In this document: positions 7,356-12,058 of the stretch, piece after piece
How the letters are laid out: every line of letters starts with the position of its first letter
Position numbering within the stretch: the stretch's first letter is position 1
Origin: Alphaproteobacteria bacterium
GTDB lineage: Bacteria; Pseudomonadota; Alphaproteobacteria; UBA2136; UBA6156
Reading direction: 5' to 3'
NCBI GenBank assembly: GCA_027490875.1
Contig: JAIXXE010000116.1
Span: 1-12,058 of the forward strand
Length of the DNA: 12,058 nucleotides
Notes under the pieces: generated by a model
Told to the model about the DNA's origin: nothing
Database searches by the model: none
What the model saw: only the letters and a program-made list of their open reading frames with translations
Position numbers and translations under genes: made by a program

Positions 7356-7878
7356 AAACGTCGCGGGCCACCAAACGGGTCGCGCCATCAATGTTATAGA
7401 GCGCGCCCGTGGCACCGTACAAACGGGCTTTGGGGGTTTCGGCGTCCACGGCGTCCCGTATCGCCATCACCAAATCGGCCCGTACCTGATGGGCCGCCTG
7501 CAACATCGCCGCATTGGTACGGGAGGCTTCCTGCAGCAGCCGCATTTCACCTTCAAGCTGCAAGGCTTCGCGCTGGGCGGCCACATCGGTCTTCCAGGCC
7601 TCGCGGTTCTTGCGGGCATCGGTCAGCAGCTGTTCCAGGCGTAGGGTCAGGCGCCGTTTGTGCAGCAGCCGGGCTTCGGTGGCGGCCTTGTCGGCACTAA
7701 GGCTACCGGCGTTTTCTTCCAGCAGCACACCAAGCAGCTCGCGGGTGGTGGCGCGGGCTTCGGCCAGCTGCTTGCTGGCTGCGGTTGGTACCACCGGGCC
7801 GCGCGGCCGTGGCGGTAGCGGCAAACGGCCCTCGCGCAGCGGGGGGCTCTGCGGGGGGTTATAATCACCGAGCGCCAT
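7354..7878 (-). CDS. flgN: FlgN-like flagellar export chaperone (predicted)
   Basis: 174 residues. About 35 Pro/Arg-rich residues are followed by two long predicted helices (about 35-145). The pattern LLGVLLEENAGSLSADKAATEARLLHKRRLTLRLEQLL (49-85) resembles the first helix of FlgN, and LLQEASRTNAAMLQAAHQVRADLVMAIRDAV (114-144) its second helix with the conserved Asn-x-x-x-Leu. YGATGALYN (154-162) resembles the Tyr-Gly-x-x-Gly end of many FlgN proteins. FlgN binds FlgK and FlgL in the cytosol before export, and this gene sits directly upstream of flgK. Its start overlaps the flgJ end by 14 bases, and AGGAGG (7888-7893) lies nine bases before the ATG, so it is translationally coupled. The assignment rests on pattern and position, not a database match; a generic coiled-coil flagellar protein is the alternative. 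Confidence 0.7.
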   Translation of the reverse strand: MALGDYNPPQSPPLREGRLPLPPRPRGPVVPTAASKQLAEARATTRELLGVLLEENAGSLSADKAATEARLLHKRRLTLRLEQLLTDARKNREAWKTDVAAQREALQLEGEMRLLQEASRTNAAMLQAAHQVRADLVMAIRDAVDAETPKARLYGATGALYNIDGATRLVARDV

Positions 7879-8149
7879 GGTTCATCGCCTCCTGTTGCCG
7901 AATGAGTTGCGCGTAAACAGCGTCGCCAATCCCAAACCCACCTTGCCGGGCAATCGCTTGGCCCAGTTGGGTATTAAGCTCTTGCCGAAACATCTTTTCT
8001 CCCACCCCACCGTTAAACTGCTCGGCTTCGTTCTGGCTCTTCATCAGGTTGATAAACTGCGTCACGTAAAACGCTTCAAAATCGGTGGCAGCTTGGCGGG
8101 CTTTGGCCACCTGTTGCGGCGCTAGGGTGGTGGTTGCGGTAATGTCCAT
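7865..8149 (-). CDS. flgJ: Rod-binding protein, FlgJ N-terminal-type (CheL-like)
   Basis: 94 residues that match the FlgJ N-terminal rod-binding domain: AATDFEAFYVTQFINLMKS (20-38), FNGGVGEKMFRQELNTQLGQAIARQGGFGIGDAVYAQLI (45-83). The C-terminal peptidoglycan hydrolase domain of enterobacterial FlgJ is absent. Single-domain versions are common in alphaproteobacteria, sometimes named CheL, and need a separate lytic enzyme. The protein acts as a scaffold or cap for rod assembly in the periplasm. AGGAGG (8156-8161) overlaps the flgI stop codon and lies six bases before the ATG, giving strong coupling to flgI. The gene ends inside the start of the FlgN-like gene. Confidence 0.88.
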   Translation of the reverse strand: MDITATTTLAPQQVAKARQAATDFEAFYVTQFINLMKSQNEAEQFNGGVGEKMFRQELNTQLGQAIARQGGFGIGDAVYAQLIRQQEAMNHGAR

Positions 8150-8155
8150 CAGGGT

Positions 8156-8161
8156 CCTCCT
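8156..8161 (-). promoter_or_regulatory. Perfect Shine-Dalgarno site of flgJ
   Basis: AGGAGG lies six bases before ATG 8149 and overlaps the flgI stop TAG (8160-8162). It shows that this organism uses canonical ribosome binding sites, which makes their absence before flgI and flgK informative. Confidence 0.8.
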
Positions 8162-9299
8162 ACAAAATCACCAGCTCTGCTTGCAGGGCGCCCGCTGCTT
8201 TAATGTTCTGCAGGATGGAAATCACGTCGCGAGGCTTCACCCCCAAGGCATTCAGGCCCCCAATCAGGTCGGCCAGATTCGCCCCTCCGCGCAGCATGGC
8301 AAACTTGCCTTCGTTGGGGTCGTCATTCACTTTCGTAACTTTACTTTTAGGGGCAACCACGGTCTGGCCAGCCAGGTTAAAGCTCAGCGGCTGGCTTACC
8401 CCAACATCTTCCGTAATGGTGATGGTAAGGTTGGCATGAGAAATGGCCACTGGGGCAATGCGCACGTTCTCGCCCATCACAATCGTTCCAGTCTTTTCAT
8501 CAATCACCACGCGGGCAGCCATGGTGGGCTCAAGCTCCAGGTTTTCAATTTTTTGAATGAGGGCTGCCAACTCGGGCTGGTAGCGCTCGGGCACGGCCAC
8601 GCGCACCATGGCGTTGTCGCTGGTGGTGGCCATCGGTTCGCCCATGGCGGTGTTAATGGCTTCTTGCAGCCGCATGGCGGTGGTGAAATCGGGCTGACGC
8701 AGCACAAATTTAAGCTCGTTACCAAGCTGAGAAAGCTCAAAGCCCGTCTCGCGTTCCACCACGGCCCCTTCGGCAATCCGCGCCACGGTGGTGTGGTTGC
8801 GGGCGATGGTGCTGCCATCCTTGCCGGTGGCCTGAAAACCCCCCACCACCATCGCCCCTTGAGCCACGGCGTAGGTATTGCCATCGCCCCCTGTAAGTGG
8901 GGTTGCCAGCAGGAGGCCTCCTTCAAGGCTTTTGGCGTCGCCCAGGCTGCTCACGGTTACGTCCATCCGCCCACCTTGCCGCGCCAAGCTCGACATATTG
9001 GCGGTCACCATCACAGCGGCGACGTTCTTGGTTTTAATCTGGCTTAAGGTATCCTTCGCATTCACGCCCAATCGCTCCAGCATATTGGCCAAGGTTTGGC
9101 GGGTAAAGGGGATGCCGTTGGCGCTGTCGCCCGTGCCTGCCAGCCCAACCACAAGCCCGTAACCGACCAAAACGTTCTCGCGGACACCGTCCAAGTCGGC
9201 GAGGTTTTTAACCTTCACCTGCGGGGCGGCTACGGCCGCGCTGCTTAGGCCAATGGTCAGCGCCAGCAGCGCAATCAGGGTGCTTAAGAGTGCTTTCAT
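8160..9299 (-). CDS. flgI: Flagellar P-ring protein FlgI
   Basis: 379 residues from ATG 9299. A Sec signal peptide (MKALLSTLIALLALTIGLSSAAVA, likely cut after Ala24) precedes the mature start APQVKVKNLADLDGVRENVLVGYGLVVGLAGTGDS. RQGGRMDVTVSSLGDAKSLEGG and the C-terminal GGANLADLIGGLNALGVKPRDVISILQNIKAAGALQAELVIL are diagnostic. FlgI forms the periplasmic P-ring bushing around the rod. The start is fixed by the signal peptide; an in-frame extension to 9368 would run back through the promoter. The sigma-54 site at 9311-9326 puts +1 at about 9300, so the message has about one base of leader and no ribosome binding site. It is the first gene of flgI-flgJ-flgN and is divergent from flgB. The flgA and flgH genes that often accompany it are not here. 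Confidence 0.95.
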   Translation of the reverse strand: MKALLSTLIALLALTIGLSSAAVAAPQVKVKNLADLDGVRENVLVGYGLVVGLAGTGDSANGIPFTRQTLANMLERLGVNAKDTLSQIKTKNVAAVMVTANMSSLARQGGRMDVTVSSLGDAKSLEGGLLLATPLTGGDGNTYAVAQGAMVVGGFQATGKDGSTIARNHTTVARIAEGAVVERETGFELSQLGNELKFVLRQPDFTTAMRLQEAINTAMGEPMATTSDNAMVRVAVPERYQPELAALIQKIENLELEPTMAARVVIDEKTGTIVMGENVRIAPVAISHANLTITITEDVGVSQPLSFNLAGQTVVAPKSKVTKVNDDPNEGKFAMLRGGANLADLIGGLNALGVKPRDVISILQNIKAAGALQAELVIL

Positions 9300-9310
9300 G
9301 CCAGCCACTA

Positions 9311-9326
9311 TGCAGGTGTTGTGCCA
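9311..9326 (-). promoter_or_regulatory. Sigma-54 promoter of flgI
   Basis: The minus strand reads TGGCACAACACCTGCA, with GG at 9325-9324, ten bases, then GC at 9313-9312. The predicted +1 is 9300, next to ATG 9299. It is back to back with the flgB promoter; the two -24 elements are about 25 bases apart. Confidence 0.82.
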
Positions 9327-9336
9327 ACCGTTAAGC

Positions 9337-9351
9337 AGCTTGGGTGAAGCT
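9337..9351. repeat. Short inverted repeat between the divergent promoters
   Basis: AGCTT-GGGTG-AAGCT is a perfect 5-bp inverted repeat lying between the flgI and flgB sigma-54 promoters. It could be a shared regulator site, but at this length it could also be chance. Confidence 0.25.
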
Positions 9352-9367
9352 TGGCATGCCCCCTGCA
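9352..9367 (+). promoter_or_regulatory. Sigma-54 promoter of flgB-flgC-fliE
   Basis: TGGCATGCCCCCTGCA has GG at 9353-9354, ten bases, then GC at 9365-9366. The predicted +1 is about 9378, which leaves a 23-base leader containing GAGAGAAGAAAGA before ATG 9401. Unlike flgI and flgK, this message has a ribosome-binding region. Confidence 0.75.
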
Positions 9368-9400
9368 TTATACCTTTCCAGAGAGAAGAAAGACCCCACC

Positions 9401-9778
9401 ATGCCCACCCAAGTTTTCAGTGCCCTCAGCCACCGGATGGACCACCTGATTGCCCGTCAAGGCGTGATTGCTGGCAACATCGCCAATGCCGACACCCCCA
9501 ACTACCGCGCGAAGGACTTAAGCTTCACCCCAAGCCAAGCGGGCGGCATGGGCCTGCGCACCACCAATGGCCGCCATTTGGGCAGCAGCACCAGCAGCGC
9601 CAGCGGGGTTGGCCGCATAACAGAAGATAGCCGCTTCCTGCAACACAACGGCAACAGCGTGCGGCAGGATATGGAAGCCCTGAAGCAGAACCAAACGGCG
9701 TTGGATTACCGCCTGATGACCCAGCTTTACAGCAGCCAGCTGCAACTGCAGCGCTTGGCCATTGGCCGCAACCAGTAG
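9401..9778 (+). CDS. flgB: Flagellar proximal rod protein FlgB
   Basis: 125 residues from ATG 9401. The rod signature GVIAGNIANADTPNYRAKDL (21-40) is the FlgB form of the NxANxxTPxY motif. The C-terminal helix has NSVRQDMEALKQNQTALDYRLMTQLYSSQLQLQRLAIGRN, also typical. FlgB is a proximal rod subunit exported by the type III apparatus. The start is chosen over an in-frame ATG at 9344 because the latter precedes the predicted transcription start, and because the purine-rich GAGAGAAGAAAGA lies upstream of 9401. It is the first gene of flgB-flgC-fliE, an order found across many phyla. Confidence 0.95.
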   Translation: MPTQVFSALSHRMDHLIARQGVIAGNIANADTPNYRAKDLSFTPSQAGGMGLRTTNGRHLGSSTSSASGVGRITEDSRFLQHNGNSVRQDMEALKQNQTALDYRLMTQLYSSQLQLQRLAIGRNQ

Positions 9779-9802
9779 CACGAACCGGAAAGGGCAAACC
9801 CG

Positions 9803-10207
9803 ATGGACCTCCTCAACAGCATGCAGGTAAGCGCAGGCGGGATGCTGGCGCAAAGCACAAGGATGAAAATCTCGGCCGAGAACATCGCCAATGCCGACAG
9901 CATCCAGAGCGAAAACGGCAGCGGCCCCTACCGCGCCAAGCAGGTGTATTTTAGCACAGTCATGGATGCCCAAGGGCAGGCGCGGGTACAGGCCAGCGTG
10001 CGGGAAGATACCCGCACGCCGATGAATGCCGTGTATAACCCCAGCTCGGATTTGGCCGATGCGCGTGGTTTTGTGCTGATGCCCAACGTCAACACCACCC
10101 AAGAAACCATGAACATGCGGGAAGCCCAGCGCAGTTACGAGGCCAACATGGCGGCCATCACCACCGCGCGCGAGATGGCCACCCGCACCCTTGACCTGCT
10201 GCGGTAA
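9803..10207 (+). CDS. flgC: Flagellar proximal rod protein FlgC
   Basis: 134 residues, the normal length. The N-terminal MDLLNSMQVSAGGMLAQSTRMKISAENIANADSI contains the rod/hook motif. The middle YRAKQVYFSTVMD and VYNPSSDLADARGFVLMPNVNTTQETMNMREAQRSYEANMAAITTAREMATRTLDLLR are characteristic of FlgC. It polymerises with FlgB and FlgF in the proximal rod. It starts 24 bases after flgB, with GGAAAGGG upstream of the ATG, and is cotranscribed from the flgB promoter. Confidence 0.96.
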   Translation: MDLLNSMQVSAGGMLAQSTRMKISAENIANADSIQSENGSGPYRAKQVYFSTVMDAQGQARVQASVREDTRTPMNAVYNPSSDLADARGFVLMPNVNTTQETMNMREAQRSYEANMAAITTAREMATRTLDLLR

Positions 10208-10245
10208 GCCCCCTAGGGTAGCGCGCAAGAACAAGGTCAATGCTC

Positions 10246-10560
10246 ATGGATGCTCTTAAACTCACGCCCAGCCTAAGCAATCTGCTTGGCGGCGGCGGGG
10301 CTTCGCCGGTGGCACAAACGGGGCAATCGGGCCAAGCGGGTCAGAACTTTGCCGAATTGCTGCAGGGGATGGTAACCCAAACCGTGCAGGCCCAAGGCAA
10401 GGCCGAGGCCCTGACCATGGCCGCCGCCAACGGCGAGAGCGTGCCGCTGCACGAGGTGGTTCAGGCCATTTCTCAAGCCCAGCTTACCCTGCAAACGCTG
10501 GTTACCGTGCGCGACCGCGCGGTTGAGGCCTACCAAGAAGTGATTCGCATGCCGATTTAG
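10246..10560 (+). CDS. fliE: Flagellar hook-basal body complex protein FliE
   Basis: 104 residues from ATG 10246. The recognisable core is FAELLQGMVTQTVQAQGKAEALTMAAANGESVPLHEVVQAISQAQLTLQTLVTVRDRAVEAYQEVIRMPI, with the HEV...AxxxLQ...VRD.....YxEIxRMxI pattern of FliE. FliE joins the MS ring to the rod. AAGG (10234-10237) is eight bases before ATG 10246 and only two before ATG 10240, so 10246 is preferred; the longer start would add Met-Leu. It is the last gene of the operon and is followed by a strong terminator. In many genomes fliQ or fliF follows fliE; here nothing flagellar does. Confidence 0.95.
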   Translation: MDALKLTPSLSNLLGGGGASPVAQTGQSGQAGQNFAELLQGMVTQTVQAQGKAEALTMAAANGESVPLHEVVQAISQAQLTLQTLVTVRDRAVEAYQEVIRMPI

Positions 10561-10586
10561 GTGTTTAAAAGTAACCAACCAAACGT

Positions 10587-10612
10587 AAACGGCGGGGTTT
10601 CCCCCGCCGTTT
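10587..10612. terminator. Bidirectional Rho-independent terminator
   Basis: A perfect 11-bp stem (AAACGGCGGGG / CCCCGCCGTTT) with a TTTC loop lies 26 bases after the fliE stop and 16 bases after the stop of the convergent gene. A-rich and T-rich arms let it act on both strands. Confidence 0.85.
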
Positions 10613-10628
10613 GGCATTGTTTCTGAAT

Positions 10629-11285
10629 TCAGGGCTTGGGTTGACCAGAACTCAATCGATGGACTTCCTGAATGATTTCACTTTCCAAGGAAACTGCAAG
10701 CTCTACGAAGAATGCTAGCTTTCCTTCAGGCCTTCTTGCATAGAGGTCTGCTCCAACCGCCCAAACGTCACGACCTTCCATCATGGCGATCATTGTGGCA
10801 TGAGTCCCCATAAACGCACCCGACCCATAGTCACTTCCCAAACTTTGACTAACGGCCTCGTAATCGTTCTGAGCGGTTTCCTCGTAGGACTCTGGAAACA
10901 AAGCCCATTGAGCCATTGCGAGATGGTTCGCAAGCATACTAAATAGACGGTAAGACCCACCGAATACAGTAGAATGTCTCCTCGCCAAGGTGGCAGCGGC
11001 AAGCCAGTCTTCCATCGTCAGGTCTTCTTCGGCAAACTTACGCCGATAAAGCACCTCGACAGAGACCAACACGTCTCTTGGCCCTTGCTGATTCTTTGAC
11101 AGGTCCAAGAACCTCTCCAAAACAGCATGAAATAGGCGATCGCGAACTCTCAGCAAACTCGGATCGCTCAGGTTCTGTGCAGTTCCCAGAACGTGAGAGA
11201 AGCTGGACTCCTCATTGAGCTGTAGAGATCTTGAGATTAAACTGCCGAGGTCCCTCAGCCATATTTGCAGGCTAGCGTTTGACAT
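10629..11285 (-). CDS. Hypothetical protein, compositionally foreign
   Basis: I do not recognise this 218-residue protein. It is predicted soluble and mostly helical, with no signal peptide, no membrane segment and no cysteine. Visible stretches are RDRLFHAVLERFLDLS (47-62), EDWLAAATLARRHSTVFGGSYRLFSMLANHLAMAQWALFPESYEE, and a Gly/Met-rich GSDYGSGAFMGTHATMIAMMEGRDVWAVGADLYARRPEGKLAFFVELAVSLESEIIQEVHRL. GC content by hand count over 10621-11280 is about 50%, against about 64% in fliE, and codons are less GC-biased than the neighbours, suggesting horizontal acquisition. It is very likely real: GGGGAGG ends seven bases before ATG 11285, a sigma-70-like promoter lies upstream, and a terminator follows. 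It is convergent with fliE and divergent from the probable infB, so it is a single-gene unit. Confidence 0.8.
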   Translation of the reverse strand: MSNASLQIWLRDLGSLISRSLQLNEESSFSHVLGTAQNLSDPSLLRVRDRLFHAVLERFLDLSKNQQGPRDVLVSVEVLYRRKFAEEDLTMEDWLAAATLARRHSTVFGGSYRLFSMLANHLAMAQWALFPESYEETAQNDYEAVSQSLGSDYGSGAFMGTHATMIAMMEGRDVWAVGADLYARRPEGKLAFFVELAVSLESEIIQEVHRLSSGQPKP

Positions 11286-11304
11286 TGTTAATCCTCCCCA
11301 ATAG

Positions 11305-11335
11305 GCCCCCGCATCAAGCGTGGGGCTGGATGCGG
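11305..11335 (-). other. Structured leader of the hypothetical gene
   Basis: Within the roughly 86-base leader, CCGCATC/GATGCGG (7 bp, 11335-11329 with 11315-11309) interleaves with GCCCC/GGGGC (11326-11322 with 11309-11305). The two pairings compete for base 11309 and are arranged A-B-A'-B'. The GCCCC strand could also pair with the GGGGAGG ribosome site at 11299-11293. Regulation of translation is inference. Confidence 0.35.
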
Positions 11336-11377
11336 TGACCGAGACGCAGGAGCGCGAAACGGTTATAAATTAATCTT

Positions 11378-11406
11378 ATTGAACCACAATGTATACGGTA
11401 TGTCAA
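11378..11406 (-). promoter_or_regulatory. Sigma-70-type promoter of the hypothetical gene
   Basis: A perfect TTGACA (-35, 11406-11401) is followed by a 17-base spacer and TTCAAT (-10, 11383-11378, four of six matches). The expected start is about 11371. A second possible -10, TATAAC at 11367-11362, has a poor -35 partner. The local DNA is AT-rich compared with the rest of the window. Confidence 0.6.
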
Positions 11407-11478
11407 GTCCCTGCCTTCGCTTGTAACCATAGCCCTAAAACCTTGACAAAACCCTCCTTTCCACGCACAAGCAGCCCT

Positions 11479-12058
11479 ATGACAGACAATACCACGCCGC
11501 CCGACGCCAACCCACCCGCCAAAAAAGGGACGCTTTCGCTGGGCGGAACCCTTTCGGTCGGTGCCTCCAGCGGGGCCCGCCCTGGTGGTGTAAGCGTGGA
11601 AGTACGCCGCCGCCGCTTCGATGGCCCCTCGGCTGCCCCATCCAGTCAGGCTGCGGCCACGGCCAGCACTATGCCGGGCCTGCCCAAACCCCTTCCTGCC
11701 CCCATCATGGCGGCCCCAATTGCGGCCCCTGCCCCGAAAACTCCGGCCAAGCCTAAGCCTACCAGCCAAGCAGCAGCCCCTATCGCTGCGGCCCCTACAC
11801 CCGCACCAGACGCTGTGGCTGCGCCAGCCCCAGTTGCCGCCGCTTCAGCAGCGCCCGCCCCCAAGCTTTCAGCCCGCGATGAAGCCCTGCGCATGGCCGG
11901 CGACCTGCAATCCATCAACATTAAATCGGCCCAAGAGCGCGCCGCGCGCGAAACCGCCGAACGTGAAGCTGCCAAGGCCGAAAAAGAGCGCCTCGCTGCC
12001 CTCACCGCCCAGAGCCGCGCGGGTAGCGGCGGCGGTGGCGTACAGAGCGGGACGCTCA
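11479..12058 (+). CDS. infB: Probable translation initiation factor IF-2, N-terminal part (runs off the right edge)
   Basis: The frame is open from ATG 11479 to the window end (193 residues). KKGTLSLGGTLSVG...GGVSVEVRRRRFD (15-48) resembles the N-terminal associated region of alphaproteobacterial IF-2, which reads like LxLKxTLxLK...VxVEVRRKR. It is followed by an Ala/Pro-rich linker (about 50-138) and a charged helix, SARDEALRMAGDLQ...AQERAARETAEREAAKAEKERLAAL, as in IF-2 N-termini. The GTPase domain that would prove it lies outside. Composition is strongly GC-rich, like the flagellar genes. Upstream is a 193-base gap shared with the divergent hypothetical gene; it has a TTGACA at 11443-11448 without a convincing -10, and no Shine-Dalgarno site precedes the ATG. 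nusA, which usually precedes infB, is absent. Another Ala/Pro-rich protein is the alternative. Confidence 0.6.
   Translation, partial: MTDNTTPPDANPPAKKGTLSLGGTLSVGASSGARPGGVSVEVRRRRFDGPSAAPSSQAAATASTMPGLPKPLPAPIMAAPIAAPAPKTPAKPKPTSQAAAPIAAAPTPAPDAVAAPAPVAAASAAPAPKLSARDEALRMAGDLQSINIKSAQERAARETAEREAAKAEKERLAALTAQSRAGSGGGGVQSGTL

Noticed and set aside
6993..7700. 235-residue plus-strand open frame across flgK and the flgN-like gene
   Set aside because: It spans two well-supported minus-strand genes and a promoter, with low-complexity Arg/Pro-rich translation.
8085..9047. 320-residue plus-strand open frame antisense to flgI and flgJ
   Set aside because: It is rich in His and Gly, has no family motif and mirrors two certain genes; it is a shadow of GC-rich codon use.
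9300..9368. N-terminal extension of FlgI to a start at 9368
   Set aside because: It would place coding sequence across both divergent sigma-54 promoters and put the signal peptide inside the protein.
10310..10325. GG-N10-GC sigma-54-like sequence inside fliE
   Set aside because: The -12 part is GGGCA rather than CTGCA or TTGCA, and no gene start follows within a sensible distance.
11314..12005. Minus-strand open frames of 151 and 119 residues over the right end
   Set aside because: They oppose the continuous plus-strand IF-2-like frame, and their Ala/Gly/Arg-rich content is what the complement of Ala/Pro codons gives.
1..12058. CRISPR arrays, tRNA or rRNA genes, insertion sequences
   Set aside because: I saw no regularly spaced repeats, no cloverleaf-like blocks, and no transposase or terminal inverted repeats.

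Overview
The window reads as the chromosome of a flagellated Gram-negative bacterium. It has P- and L-ring protein FlgI with a signal peptide, a rod-binding protein without a muramidase domain, sigma-54 flagellar promoters, and an IF-2 N-terminus of the alphaproteobacterial type. I therefore suggest an alphaproteobacterium, probably not one of the well-studied groups, because it carries a csrA-fliW pair. That assignment is inference. Most genes are GC-rich (about 64% over fliE by hand count). One gene near the right end is about 50% and stands out.

Layout from left to right. 1-3572, minus strand: a three-gene run transcribed leftwards, with a family 2 glycosyltransferase, a glutamine-dependent asparagine-synthase-like amidotransferase, and the N-terminal 204 residues of a VirB11-type secretion ATPase that leaves the window. 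3591-3610: a hairpin separating this run from the flagellar genes. 3640-7220, minus strand: flgK-flgL-csrA-fliW, the hook-filament junction proteins followed by the post-transcriptional regulator CsrA and its antagonist FliW. 7354-9299, minus strand: flgI-flgJ (rod-binding domain only)-a FlgN-like chaperone. 9401-10560, plus strand: flgB-flgC-fliE, the proximal rod and the MS-ring/rod adaptor, ending at a strong bidirectional terminator. 10629-11285, minus strand: an unrecognised 218-residue protein with its own sigma-70-type promoter and a structured leader. 11479-end, plus strand: the start of a probable infB (IF-2).

The regulatory layout is the most interesting part. Four sites match the sigma-54 pattern (GG, ten bases, GC, within TGGCAY-N5-CTGCA). 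They lie before flgB, flgI, flgK and fliW. The three minus-strand copies share an extended GGTTGGCACAA-N3-CTGCAT. In flgI and flgK the GC dinucleotide lies exactly 12 bases before the ATG. The predicted transcript would then start about one base before the start codon, implying leaderless mRNAs, although internal genes of the same operon (flgJ, flgN) have perfect AGGAGG sites. The fliW promoter lies inside the C-terminal tail of csrA, so fliW could be made independently of csrA. The CsrA protein carries the Asn55 and extended tail seen in Bacillus-type FliW-responsive CsrA.

Together the flagellar genes encode rod, P-ring, export chaperone, junction and a CsrA/FliW checkpoint that in other bacteria ties flagellin translation to assembly. 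Neither flagellin nor the sigma-54 activator is in the window.
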